Origin: Candidatus Dormiibacter spiritus
Lineage (GTDB): Bacteria > Chloroflexota > Dormibacteria > Dormibacterales > Dormibacteraceae
Reading direction: 5' to 3'
Length of the DNA: 64,000 bases
Assembly (NCBI GenBank): GCA_003244185.1
Contig: QHBT01000065.1
Coordinates: 1-64,000, forward strand
Shown: piece after piece, positions 32,205 through 40,497 of the stretch
How the letters are laid out: each line of letters starts with the position of its first letter
Position numbering within the stretch: position 1 is the stretch's first letter
Notes under the pieces: model-generated
Told to the model about the DNA's origin: nothing
Seen by the model: the letters and a program-made list of their open reading frames with translations, nothing else
The model's database searches: none
Made by a program: the position numbers and the translations under genes

Positions 32205-32924
32205 ATGCAGAATCCACCCCCAGGTCCGCCGCCAGGCGAAGGGCCGGGCCCCGAGCAGCCACCTGGTGACTTCGGTCAGCAGCCGGGCTATCAGCCACCG
32301 CCCGCTCCAGGTGGCGGTTACGAACCCCCGTCCACTCCGGGTGGTGGATTCGGACAGCAGCCCCCGCCACCTACCGGTGGCGGCTACCAACCACCGCCTC
32401 CTCCTCCTGCCGGGGGTTATGAACCGCCGACTGGGGGCTACCAGCCAGGCGGCAGCTACCAGCAGCCTCCGGGCAGCTACCAGCAGCCTCCGGGCGGCGG
32501 CTACCAGCAGCCGCCCAGTTATCAGCCCGCCAACTATCAGGGACAGCCGGCCAGCAGCGGCATTGACAGCAAGACCGGCTGCATAATCGCTTATGTGCTC
32601 CAGTGGCTGACGGGGCTCATCATGTACTTCGTCGGCAAGGACAACCCGAATGTCCGCTATCACGGCGCCCAATCGCTGATCTTCTTCGGCGGCATCACTG
32701 TCATCAACATCGGCCTCAGCATCCTGGGCTCGATCGTCAGCGCCGCCACGAATTCCGGAATCGGCGCGATCTTCGGCCTGATCGAACTCCTGCTCGGACT
32801 GTTTGGTTTCATCATGTGGATCGTCTGCCTCGTGAAGGCGATCCAGAGCCATGGCGAGCGCTGGCCGATCCCATTGGTCGGCGGTTTTGTCACTCCTTAC
32901 GCGGAGAGGATGGCCGGCTCGTAA
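32205..32924 (+). CDS. DUF4870-type membrane protein with Pro/Gln/Tyr-rich N-terminal repeats
   Basis: Protein of 239 residues. Residues 1-115 are low complexity, rich in Pro, Gly, Gln and Tyr, with repeated units such as GGYQPPPPPP and two identical SYQQPPG units encoded by a 21-bp direct duplication (32451-32471 and 32472-32492). Residues 118-239 match the DUF4870/Tic20-like pattern: TGCIIAYVLQWLTGLIMYFV, NPNVRYHGAQSLIFFGG, and two further hydrophobic helices. The start is ATG 32205 with GGAGG upstream. A strong terminator follows 13 bases after the stop. The disordered region probably faces the cytoplasm and may mediate protein contacts. Confidence 0.88.
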   Translation: MQNPPPGPPPGEGPGPEQPPGDFGQQPGYQPPPAPGGGYEPPSTPGGGFGQQPPPPTGGGYQPPPPPPAGGYEPPTGGYQPGGSYQQPPGSYQQPPGGGYQQPPSYQPANYQGQPASSGIDSKTGCIIAYVLQWLTGLIMYFVGKDNPNVRYHGAQSLIFFGGITVINIGLSILGSIVSAATNSGIGAIFGLIELLLGLFGFIMWIVCLVKAIQSHGERWPIPLVGGFVTPYAERMAGS

Positions 32925-32931
32925 ATCTCAG

Positions 32932-33297
32932 TCAACTACAGGCCCCGCCTGCGGGCGGGGCCTGTCTTTTTTCGGCCCCAGCCGAAGCCAGAACTCTCGG
33001 AGCGGAGGTCTCCGCTTCGGCGTCAGCTCGAGTGTTCTCGAGGAGAGCCACGGCCAGCTCCACGCCAGCCCGGAACTCGTCCAGCTCGCGCCGCGCTGCC
33101 GCCAGCCTGCTCCGCAGGACCTGGTTTTCCTGCTCCAGGCGTCGCAGGGGCGGCGACGAATGAGCTCGCGTCCGGCGCAGCTCGGCCAGTTCCAGCTTCA
33201 GCCGCTCGGAGCTCACCAGCAGCTCGCGCCGCTCGAGCAGCAGCTTCTGAACCAGCGGCGGCTCAGACCCGGACGGCTTCCCTTTTCTCGTTGACAT
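32932..33297 (-). CDS. Small coiled-coil protein of unknown function
   Basis: Predicted 121-residue protein dominated by a heptad-like coiled coil (LVQKLLLERRELLVSSERLK, RRLEQENQVLRSRLAAARRELDEF) between about 15 and 90. The start at ATG 33297 (MSTRKGKPSGSEPP) overlaps the end of the 33263-33565 gene by 35 bases, suggesting translational coupling. The last twelve or so codons run through the opposite-strand terminator hairpin, which makes the exact C-terminus odd. The sequence has no recognisable enzymatic motif. Confidence 0.6.
   Translation of the reverse strand: MSTRKGKPSGSEPPLVQKLLLERRELLVSSERLKLELAELRRTRAHSSPPLRRLEQENQVLRSRLAAARRELDEFRAGVELAVALLENTRADAEAETSAPRVLASAGAEKRQAPPAGGACS
32938..32972 (+). 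terminator. Rho-independent terminator after the DUF4870 gene
   Basis: Perfect 12-bp GC-rich stem ACAGGCCCCGCC / GGCGGGGCCTGT (32938-32949 and 32954-32965) with a TGCG loop, followed by C and six T. It lies 13 bases after the stop of the upstream gene, and its sequence also lies within the 3' end of the opposite-strand coiled-coil reading frame. Confidence 0.93.
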
Positions 33298-33565
33298 AGC
33301 GGCATACCCCGGGCTGGAACTCGCGGAGCCGCAGGTGCTCAACTTCTCCCTTCACGAAGCGCGCCTTGATCCCCAGCGATCCGATGCCTTTGGAGCGCTC
33401 ATACGGAAAACGGTAGAGGCGCCCGGAATCGACCAACAGGCAGAGCGCCAAACGCTCCCCGTCCGGTTCGATCACCGTCTTGAAACAGGGCACCGTGCGC
33501 TTCGCGATCTCGCGCTTGGTGAGACCGTTGACCCGGCCGAAGAGGACGTCACGGGGCGACCGCAT
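33263..33565 (-). CDS. Small hypothetical protein
   Basis: Protein of 100 residues beginning MRSPRDVLFGRVNGLTKREI. The composition is balanced and looks like a folded beta-rich domain (VIEPDGERLALCLLVDSGRLY, SLGIKARFVKGEVEHLRL). I do not recognise a family. It is the first gene of a two-gene minus-strand unit with the coiled-coil protein and lies just beyond the 215-bp inverted-repeat element. Confidence 0.6.
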   Translation of the reverse strand: MRSPRDVLFGRVNGLTKREIAKRTVPCFKTVIEPDGERLALCLLVDSGRLYRFPYERSKGIGSLGIKARFVKGEVEHLRLREFQPGVCRYVNEKREAVRV

Positions 33566-33577
33566 ACTGCGGCAAGT

Positions 33578-33792
33578 CTAGTTGCCTGTAACGGTCGGAT
33601 GTCTAGCAGGCCGGAGGCTCATTGGACCGGCGCTCCAGGCCGACAGTGCCAAGGCGCGGGTGGCAGGGTGAGGAGCGCATGGACATGCGCGACGAACCCT
33701 GCCGGGTCCTGCAACGCGGGCATCAGCGCCCGGAGGGCGCCCGTCGGTCTGGGGGGTCGGATGATAGGCATTTGGCCGGTACAGGCAACTAG
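33578..33792. repeat. Inverted-repeat-bounded, hairpin-rich intergenic element (MITE or structured RNA candidate)
   Basis: Perfect 13-bp terminal inverted repeats, CTAGTTGCCTGTA (33578-33590) and TACAGGCAACTAG (33780-33792), bound a 215-bp segment. Inside lie three further hairpins: one at 33609-33641 (GGCCGGAG / CTCC-A-GGCC), a nested one with GGCAGGGT / ACCCTGCC (33662-33669, 33696-33703) enclosing GCGCATG / CATGCGC (33675-33681, 33684-33690), and GCGCCC / GGGCGC (33726-33740). The ends are CTAG, which could be a 4-bp target duplication. No protein is encoded. The radical SAM gene's stop codon lies inside the right repeat. Confidence 0.6.
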
Positions 33793-34715
33793 GCAAGGAG
33801 GGCGAGCTGATGCGGTTCGGGGGGCGGCTCCAGGAAGCGCCTGCTCTGCACCCCACCTGCCTCCTGCCGACCTTGGCTAACGAGCTTGCTCACCTCGGCC
33901 TGCAGTGCTGTGAGCCGTGCCGCCGGCAGGTAGGCACGCCCGGAGTAGTCGCGCAGATACGCTGGCAGCTGTTCCGGCCAGTGCTCGGCCAGCGTGGCCA
34001 GGAAGTGCTCCCGCGTCCCCTCCCGGAGATAGAGCAGACCTGCCCAGACGCCCGCGGCACCGCCCTCTCGCGCAGCCTTGACCACCGCGCCGAGCTGCTC
34101 CGGCCGGTCGCTCAGGCCGGGCAGGATCGGTGCCATGGCCACCGACGTTTTGATTCCTGCACTGGCAAGCTTTTCCAGAGCGCGCAGCCGCTGGGCGGGC
34201 GGCGCAGTGCCGGGCTCGGTCCGGCGCCACACCTCGTGGTCGAGTGTGGGGATGCTGAAGTGAACGGAGAAGCGCGCTCGCCGAGCCAGAGCGCTCAGCA
34301 CGTCGACGTCGCGCACGATGAGCGGGCCCCGGGTGATCAGCGACCCGGGGTTCTGGAAGTCCGCGAATGCTTCCAGGCAGGCCCGGGTGAGACGGAAGGT
34401 ACCCTCAGCTGGCTGGTAGGGATCCGTCGCGGCGCCGATCGCGACAGGCTCTCGGCGCCAGCTCGGCCGCCTGAACTCCTGGCGAAGGACCGTCGCCACA
34501 TTGGTCTTGATGCGCACAGTGCGGCCGTAACGAGAGTCGGAGGGGCGGTCGGCTCGCTTCTCGAAGGCCCGCACATAGCAGAACGCGCAGCGATGCTCGC
34601 AGCCCATGTAGGGATTGAGCGACCACTCGAAGGGCATGCCCCGCACTCGGTTGAGGGCCGATTTGCACGGTTGCTCCAGGTATTCGACCGCGGTCCGGCG
34701 CGGCTCGAGTGCCAT
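33789..34715 (-). CDS. Radical SAM protein, Rv2578c / SplB-like family
   Basis: Radical SAM enzyme of about 308 residues. The iron-sulfur motif CEHRCAFCYVRAFE (CxxxCxxC) follows FEWSLNPYMG, the pattern of the family related to spore photoproduct lyase and Mycobacterium Rv2578c. GAATDPYQPAEGTFRLTRACLE and TSVAMAPILPGLSD belong to the barrel. Reaction unknown; DNA-repair-like chemistry is only suggested by the family. Start set at ATG 34715 (MALEPRRTAVEYL), with ATG 34733 an alternative. Its neighbour endonuclease III (34792) on the same strand fits a genome-maintenance context. Confidence 0.87.
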   Translation of the reverse strand: MALEPRRTAVEYLEQPCKSALNRVRGMPFEWSLNPYMGCEHRCAFCYVRAFEKRADRPSDSRYGRTVRIKTNVATVLRQEFRRPSWRREPVAIGAATDPYQPAEGTFRLTRACLEAFADFQNPGSLITRGPLIVRDVDVLSALARRARFSVHFSIPTLDHEVWRRTEPGTAPPAQRLRALEKLASAGIKTSVAMAPILPGLSDRPEQLGAVVKAAREGGAAGVWAGLLYLREGTREHFLATLAEHWPEQLPAYLRDYSGRAYLPAARLTALQAEVSKLVSQGRQEAGGVQSRRFLEPPPEPHQLALLA

Positions 34716-34791
34716 CACCGCACTATAGAACATCTGTTCGTCGCGGCTCCACGCCCGCGAGTGCCACTCGCGGTTGACTCGCGGGCCGGTC

Positions 34792-35529
34792 TCAGCCGGC
34801 TGGCGGTTGAGTGCCCCTGACCGAAGAGGACGGGCAGTAGTCGTTCAGCGGGCACTCTTCGCACCGCGGACGGCGAGCGTCACAGATCCGGCGGCCGTGC
34901 AGGATGAGACGCAGGGAGAGGCCTGACCACTCCTCCGGCGGCACCATCCTGGTGACTATGCGCTCGATCTTCTCCGGATCGCTGGTGCCGGCCAGTCCCA
35001 GCCGCTGGGAGAGCCGGATAACGTGGGTGTCGACCGCAAAGCCTGGCAAGTCGAAGGCGACGCCCAGGATCACATTGGCGGTCTTCCGGCCGATACCAGG
35101 CAGCGTGACCAGGTCCTCCAACCGTGGCGGCACCTCGCCGTCAAAGCGCGCGACAAGATGCTGGGCGCAGGCGATTATCGAGTGCGTCTTGGCCCGGAAG
35201 AACCCGGTGGACTTGACGATGAGCTCCACCTCGGCCGGGTCGGCGCCGGCCAGGTCACGGGCGGTCGGGTAACGACTGAAGAGCTGAGGCGTCGCCGCGT
35301 TGACAGCCCGGTCGGTCGTCTGCGCCGAAAGGATGGTGGCGATCGTCAGCTCGAATGGATTCCGGAAGTCGAGCTCGCAGGCGGCCGGATACATCTCGGC
35401 CAGGCGCCCAACCGTCAGCTCCGCGCGCTCCCGTGCGCCCAGCGGCGCTCGCAGCGGCGGCCGCCGGCGCTTCTTCCGCGCGGTCGCCGCCGGCCGGCGG
35501 GGCGTCGGCCGGGACGGGACAGTCGTCAT
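34792..35529 (-). CDS. nth: Endonuclease III (DNA glycosylase/AP lyase)
   Basis: Base-excision repair enzyme of 245 residues removing oxidised pyrimidines. The helix-hairpin-helix LPGIGRKTANVILG carries the catalytic Lys, and GFAVDTHVIRLSQRLGL carries the catalytic Asp. The C-terminal [4Fe-4S] cluster is ICDARRPRCEECPLNDYC (C-x6-C-x2-C-x5-C). The first 25 residues are Arg/Lys/Pro-rich and disordered. The gene starts 9 bases after the YqeY stop, so it is the third gene of the M3 peptidase - yqeY - nth operon. Confidence 0.95.
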   Translation of the reverse strand: MTTVPSRPTPRRPAATARKKRRRPPLRAPLGARERAELTVGRLAEMYPAACELDFRNPFELTIATILSAQTTDRAVNAATPQLFSRYPTARDLAGADPAEVELIVKSTGFFRAKTHSIIACAQHLVARFDGEVPPRLEDLVTLPGIGRKTANVILGVAFDLPGFAVDTHVIRLSQRLGLAGTSDPEKIERIVTRMVPPEEWSGLSLRLILHGRRICDARRPRCEECPLNDYCPSSSVRGTQPPAG

Positions 35530-35538
35530 CCGCGGGAG

Positions 35539-35994
35539 CTAGGCGAGGAGCCGGCGAGCCGTGGCGGCGATGCGGCCGCTCTCCGTCCGGCCGGCCAGCC
35601 GAGCCGTGGCCGCTTTCATGACCGCGCCGAAGTCCTTGACTCCGCTCGGCTTCACCTCTGCGATCACGGCGCGCAGCTCGCTCTCCAGTTCGGCGTCGGA
35701 GAGCTGGGTCGGCAGGTAGCGCTGCAAGACCTTCGCCTGGTCGGTTTCGCGCTGCGCGGATTCCTTCCGACCGGCCGCTGAGTACTGCTCCGCCGCCTCC
35801 TCCCGTTTCTTCAGCTCCTTGCGCAGGATCTGAATCACCAGCTCATCGCGGAGGCCCTTGGAGCCCGGTTCCTTGGCCGCGCGGCTGACCTCGCTCTTCA
35901 GCAGCGAGAGGGCATCGAGCGCCGCCTGCTCCTTCGCTTTGCGCGCGCTCATCATGTCGGCCTCGACGCGCTCAAAAAGGGTCGACTCAGCCAA
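35539..35994 (-). CDS. GatB/YqeY domain protein
   Basis: Helical protein of 151 residues of the YqeY family (LFERVEADMMSARKAKEQAALDALSLLKSEV; IQILRKELKKREEAAEQYSAAGR; KDFGAVMKAATARLAGR). The C-terminal part is the tRNA-contacting tail domain also found in GatB amidotransferase subunits; stand-alone YqeY proteins are of uncertain function. Overlaps the M3 peptidase gene end by 8 bases, so the two are translationally coupled. Confidence 0.93.
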   Translation of the reverse strand: MAESTLFERVEADMMSARKAKEQAALDALSLLKSEVSRAAKEPGSKGLRDELVIQILRKELKKREEAAEQYSAAGRKESAQRETDQAKVLQRYLPTQLSDAELESELRAVIAEVKPSGVKDFGAVMKAATARLAGRTESGRIAATARRLLA

Positions 35995-37474
35995 CTCTCA
36001 TCCCCTCCAATCGCTCGCTGAACATGGCCAGGAGCGCCTCGCCCGACCCGGGACGGCCGCCCAGCTCGGCCACTGTCTCCTCGGCTTCCGGCTCGCAGCC
36101 GCGCGACCACTGCTGGCGCAGCCAGGCCCCGGCGGCAGACTCGGCCCACCAGCGCTCGCCGAAGCGCTCTCTGAGACGACGGTCGACGTCGGCCTGAGCC
36201 AGCCAGGCTCGCAGGTAATCGGCGGAGTAGAAGGCGTCGTCGCGGTCGTACTGCCACCAGCGCTCGTCATAGAGGAATCCGGTTGACCGGCTGGGGAGCT
36301 CGCGATAGATCCTGCGCCCGCGCTCCCTGTCCAGCGGATGGCCACCGAAGAGCTCCAGCTCGTAGGCCAGCTTGGCGGTGTAGCGGGTGAACATCATGAG
36401 ATGCACGCCTGTCAGATCGGCGGCAATGGTCTGGGCCTGCTCGGCGGGCACGCCCAGTGCCTCTTCGAGCCAGAGCGGGTCGCGGCCGATGCCCTCGATG
36501 AGGAACGACCACAGCTCCGGATAGGCAAAAGACCGGCTCAGGTTGGCAAGCGGCCAGCCGATCTCGGGGTCGATCAGACCGAAGTGGAGCGCGTGGCCGG
36601 CCTCGTGCAGGAAGGCTGCGTAGTCGTGATTGCCGCCCGCCGGGCGGACCAGCAGGTGCACCTCCCGCCCAGCCTCAGGTACCGAGACGGAAGCGCGGGG
36701 ATTCTTGCCCGGGCGATCGCTGAGATCGAGGTGGATGGTGGGCGACCGGAACAGCTCCAGGCCGAGCTGAGCGAAGGTGGCCCGCATGGCCGGCTCAAAG
36801 CGCTCCTTCGTGTAGACGGCGTCGTGATCGGCCAGCCCGCGAATGTACGGCTGGTGGAACTGGGGTGTGCTGCCGAAGCCGTGCCCGCAGCGCTGCAGGC
36901 GGGGCTCGATCCAGCTCCGGTAGAGCGGCGCCGCCGCATCGCGAACGCGCTCCAGCTCACTCTGCAGGGCTCTGTAATCGACCTGCTTCAACTCCGACCA
37001 GAAGCGGATGTAGGAATCGTGCCCCTGTTCGCGCAGGACTGTCATCACAGTCCGGTTGATCTCCAGCGTCAGCTCCTCAGCCTTCTCAATCACGCGGCTC
37101 AGGGCTTCGCCGATCTCTTCCCTCCGTTTGGGCTCAGGCTCCACCGCTAGGCGGGCGAGGGCGGTGAAGAACTGCACCTGCTCGCCGCCCACCTGGGTTT
37201 CGGCCCGGGCATAGAAGCCGAGCAGCCGGTCCTGGGCGGCAGCCGTGCGGCGCTCGATCAAGCCTTGAAGCAGCGCGGCGTGCACTCGCTTCTCCGCCTC
37301 GCCGGCTGCCGCATCGACTTCAGCGAGGGCTTCCGGCGAGTAAAGCCAGGCGTAGCGCTCGACTATGGAGGCGGTGTTCTGCTCGGCTTTGAGGCCGGCC
37401 CGCACCAGGCGTGATTCGTTGTTCAGCTCGTAGTTGGAATCGCGGAGCCCGCGCACGATCGTCTCGAAGTCCAT
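35987..37474 (-). CDS. M3-like zinc oligopeptidase
   Basis: Zinc metallopeptidase of 495 residues. The active-site helix AAFLHEAGHALHFGLI provides HExxH, and PELWSFLIEGI downstream holds the third ligand region of M3 enzymes. It is mainly helical and has no signal peptide, so it is cytoplasmic. It is shorter than classical oligoendopeptidase F (about 600 residues), with a compact N-terminal domain. It would degrade short peptides. First gene of a four-part unit with yqeY and nth. Confidence 0.87.
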   Translation of the reverse strand: MDFETIVRGLRDSNYELNNESRLVRAGLKAEQNTASIVERYAWLYSPEALAEVDAAAGEAEKRVHAALLQGLIERRTAAAQDRLLGFYARAETQVGGEQVQFFTALARLAVEPEPKRREEIGEALSRVIEKAEELTLEINRTVMTVLREQGHDSYIRFWSELKQVDYRALQSELERVRDAAAPLYRSWIEPRLQRCGHGFGSTPQFHQPYIRGLADHDAVYTKERFEPAMRATFAQLGLELFRSPTIHLDLSDRPGKNPRASVSVPEAGREVHLLVRPAGGNHDYAAFLHEAGHALHFGLIDPEIGWPLANLSRSFAYPELWSFLIEGIGRDPLWLEEALGVPAEQAQTIAADLTGVHLMMFTRYTAKLAYELELFGGHPLDRERGRRIYRELPSRSTGFLYDERWWQYDRDDAFYSADYLRAWLAQADVDRRLRERFGERWWAESAAGAWLRQQWSRGCEPEAEETVAELGGRPGSGEALLAMFSERLEGMRVG

Positions 37475-37534
37475 GCCCCAATCATCGGTTAATTGGGGGT
37501 TCGTGGAAGATCGGGAGCAAACGGGGAAACGGCG

Positions 37535-38080
37535 TCAGGGTTGGGACGACAGACCGCTGTCGGACTGCTTCTGAGCTGACGCGTCGACCAGGTTCTTCAG
37601 AGCGCTGCCTCGAACCGCGGCCATCAATAGGGCAATGAAGCCGAGCATCGTGGGAGCGAGAGCCGTCCAAGTATTCAAGGCCATTCCGGTCGCAGAGAGG
37701 GTCAACAGCACTGCCGCGCCGCCAAGCTCGATTGCAACGAGGGTCGTGATCAGCCATAGCGGCCACCTACGTCCCGTGGGTACGTACTGGTTTACACCAG
37801 TCTCCGGATCATTGGGATAAGCGTAGGCGATGGTCAGGGCACCGAGCCCGATTAGCACCGCCATTACAAGCCCGTCCCGATGGTTATGGGCTAGCCATCG
37901 ATCGAAGCCCGTCTGCAGCAGGGTGGCGTCGATGGTGCGCTCCAACGCCAGGGCTAGCCCTGGCAACCAAAACACGATCTGCCATCGGTTCATGGGCTTG
38001 AGATGCAGCCACTTCTTCGCAGCGGTGCACTGAGTCTTGAGCCGAGTACCCATCTGCTCGAACCGGGACCGACGAATCAC
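37535..38080 (-). CDS. Hypothetical four-helix membrane protein
   Basis: Protein of 181 residues with about four hydrophobic helices (WQIVFWLPGLALALERTI, LVMAVLIGLGALTIAYAY, PLWLITTLVAIELGGAAVLLTL, ALAPTMLGFIALLMAAV) and a Gln/Ser-rich C-terminus. No family recognised. Codon use appears less GC-biased than neighbours (for example CAT, CAA and ACA codons), which could indicate acquisition from elsewhere, although this was not calculated. Isolated between the peptidase operon and the F420 operon. Confidence 0.65.
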   Translation of the reverse strand: MIRRSRFEQMGTRLKTQCTAAKKWLHLKPMNRWQIVFWLPGLALALERTIDATLLQTGFDRWLAHNHRDGLVMAVLIGLGALTIAYAYPNDPETGVNQYVPTGRRWPLWLITTLVAIELGGAAVLLTLSATGMALNTWTALAPTMLGFIALLMAAVRGSALKNLVDASAQKQSDSGLSSQP

Positions 38081-38166
38081 AAACCGGCCCCCTTTCGCTG
38101 CCCGGCCTCCACATGGGCACCATAGGTCCGCGCAGCGGACCCGTCAAGTACCAGCTGGTTGCCTCC

Positions 38167-40497
38167 TCAGGCGACCTGGTCGAAGCGCTCCAGGATTCTG
38201 TAGGTGGTCGTGCGGCGGGCGGGGAGGCGGCCGATGGAGCGGATCGTCGCCTGCATCTCGGCCGGCGTCACCTCCTGGCCGTGGGACGCGCCCGCCGCGC
38301 GCGAGATCGACTCGTTCATCAGCGTGCCGCCCAGGTCGTTGGCGCCTGCCTGCAGGATCTCCCGGCAGCCGTCCAGGCCGCACTTGACCCAGCTCACCTG
38401 GATGTTGTCGATGAAGCCGCGCAGCGCCAGCCGGGCCACCGCGTGCATCTTGACCACCTCTTCCCAGGTGGGGCCGCGGCGCGAGCGGCCCTTCAGGTAC
38501 ATGGGCGCCTCCATGTGGACGAAGGGCAGCGGCACGAACTCGGTGAAACCACCGGTCTCCATCTGGATGTCCCGCAGCACCATCAGGTGTCGGGCCCAGT
38601 GTTCGGGGCCGTCGCAGGCGCCGAACATGATGGTGCTGGTGGTGCGCAGACCCTGCCGGTGCGCCTCCTTCACCACCTCCGCCCACTGAGCGGTGTTCAG
38701 CTTGTCGGGGCAGAGCCAGCGGCGGACGCGGTCATCCAGGATCTCCGCCGCCGTGCCGGGCAGCGTGCCCAGCCCCGCCTCCCGCAGCAGCCGCAGCTGC
38801 TCGGCGATCGACCTGTCAGCGGTCTGCGCGCCCTGGAACACCTCCAGCGGCGAGTAGGCGTGCACATGCAGTTCGGGCAGCTCCTGCTTGATCGCCCTGA
38901 GCAGATCGACGTAGAAGTCGCCCGTGAAGCTGGGATGGATGCCTCCCTGCATGCAGACCTCGGTGGCGCCGCGCGCCACCGCCTCATGGCAGCGGTCGAC
39001 CACCTCGCGGACACTTAGCAGCTCAGGCTTGCCGCGCAGGTTCTCGGACATCTTGCCCTTGCTGAAAGCGCAGAACTGGCAGCGAAAGTAGCAGATGTTC
39101 GTGTAGTTGATGTTGCGCGTGATGACGTAGGTCACGGTGTCCCCGTTGACCTCACGGCGGACGTCGTCAGCCAGGCGGGCGACCGCATCCACCTCCTCAC
39201 CCCGGGCGGTGAAAAGCGTCTCGATCTCCCTCTCGCTCAGCACCTCGCCGAGCTCCGCTCGCCGCAGGGCGGCGGCGACCGCCGGCCGCAGCGGCGTCGG
39301 AGCGTGAACGGCCGGGGTCGGAATCTGGGCCGCCGGCCACCAGTGAGAGTTGCGCAGGAGCCCCTCGCCATCCGCCGCCCGGAGCAGGTGGCGCATGACG
39401 CGCGGATCGAGCCAGCGCTGGGCTCTGTCGAGATCTGCGATGTACTCGGGGTAGGCGCTGAGCCGCGCCACCAGCTGCGAACCGGCCGCTCGGGTCGCCT
39501 GCTCCAGAAAGCGCAGCTGGGGCCAGGGCGCCTCCGGGTTGACGTAGTCCATGGTCAGCGGTGAGACGCCGCCCCAGTCGTTGATGCCGGCCCGGGCGAG
39601 CAGCGCGTAATCGTCAGGCGCAAGGTTGGGCGGCGCCTGCACATTGACGCGCGGTCCGGCGGCCAGCCTGGTCACAGCCACCGCGCGCAGCAGCTCCTCC
39701 ATGCCCGGCTCACGCGCCGCCGCCATGAGAGTGCCCGGCTTGGCCCGGAAGTTCTGCACTATGAGCTCCTGCACGTGCTCCGCCTGCGCCTCCTGAGCCA
39801 GAGCGGCGATCGTCGCCGCCCGCTCGCGCAGCGTTTCCCCGATGCCGATCAGGAAACCTGTCGTGTAGGGCACGTTCAGCTCGCCCGCCCAGCGGATGTT
39901 TTGGAGGCGTGCCGCCGGCTTCTTGTCGGGACTCGCCCAGTGCGCCTGGCCGCGCTCCAGCAGTCGCGGCGAGAGCTGCTCCAGCATCAGGCCCTGACTC
40001 GCGCTGACAGCTCGCAGCTCTCTCATCTCCTCCCGGCTCACGACCCCCGGGTTGAGGTGCGGCAGCAGGCCCGTCTCTTCCAGCACGCGGCCGGCTATGT
40101 GCGCCAGGTACTGCACAGTCGTCTCAAAGCCGAGCCCGCGCAGCTCTTGGCGGGCGACCGCGTAGCGTCGCTCGGGCTTGTCGCCCAGCGTGAACAGCGC
40201 TTCCGAGCAACCGGCTTGGGCGGCGGCCCGAGCCAGACCCAGGATCTCCTCCTCAGTCATGTAGGCCCGCGCGCCCGGCCGGGGCGGCTTGGCGAACGTG
40301 CAGTAGCCACAGTTGTCGCGGCAGAGCTGCGTCAGTGGCAGGAAGACCTTGGGCGAATAGGAGATGCGGTGGCCGTGGCCTTCAACCGCCAACCGGTGAG
40401 CGGCTTCCAGCAGAGGCTCCAGCGGCTGGGAGGGGCTGAGCAGGAAGGTCAGCACGTCCGCGTCCAGAGCCGCCGCCTGACGCCTCAGCTCGTCCAT
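38167..40497 (-). CDS. fbiC: FO synthase, fused CofG-CofH (FbiC)
   Basis: Bifunctional radical SAM enzyme of 776 residues that makes the deazaflavin FO from 5-amino-6-ribitylamino-uracil and tyrosine. The N-terminal CofG half has CRDNCGYCTFAKPP, the C-terminal CofH half CYFRCQFCAFSKGK, each a CxxxCxxC iron-sulfur motif. Other landmarks are GGVSPLTMDYVNPEAPWP and CMQGGIHPSFTGDFYVD. The fused form is the one found in Actinomycetota and Chloroflexota-type bacteria. Last gene of the F420 operon, overlapping cofD by 13 bases. Confidence 0.95.
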   Translation of the reverse strand: MDELRRQAAALDADVLTFLLSPSQPLEPLLEAAHRLAVEGHGHRISYSPKVFLPLTQLCRDNCGYCTFAKPPRPGARAYMTEEEILGLARAAAQAGCSEALFTLGDKPERRYAVARQELRGLGFETTVQYLAHIAGRVLEETGLLPHLNPGVVSREEMRELRAVSASQGLMLEQLSPRLLERGQAHWASPDKKPAARLQNIRWAGELNVPYTTGFLIGIGETLRERAATIAALAQEAQAEHVQELIVQNFRAKPGTLMAAAREPGMEELLRAVAVTRLAAGPRVNVQAPPNLAPDDYALLARAGINDWGGVSPLTMDYVNPEAPWPQLRFLEQATRAAGSQLVARLSAYPEYIADLDRAQRWLDPRVMRHLLRAADGEGLLRNSHWWPAAQIPTPAVHAPTPLRPAVAAALRRAELGEVLSEREIETLFTARGEEVDAVARLADDVRREVNGDTVTYVITRNINYTNICYFRCQFCAFSKGKMSENLRGKPELLSVREVVDRCHEAVARGATEVCMQGGIHPSFTGDFYVDLLRAIKQELPELHVHAYSPLEVFQGAQTADRSIAEQLRLLREAGLGTLPGTAAEILDDRVRRWLCPDKLNTAQWAEVVKEAHRQGLRTTSTIMFGACDGPEHWARHLMVLRDIQMETGGFTEFVPLPFVHMEAPMYLKGRSRRGPTWEEVVKMHAVARLALRGFIDNIQVSWVKCGLDGCREILQAGANDLGGTLMNESISRAAGASHGQEVTPAEMQATIRSIGRLPARRTTTYRILERFDQVA

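Noticed and set aside
32230-32530. Repeats in the DUF4870 gene as a CRISPR array
   Set aside because: The repeats are short, in frame, encode Pro/Gln/Tyr units, and lack regular unique spacers or cas genes.
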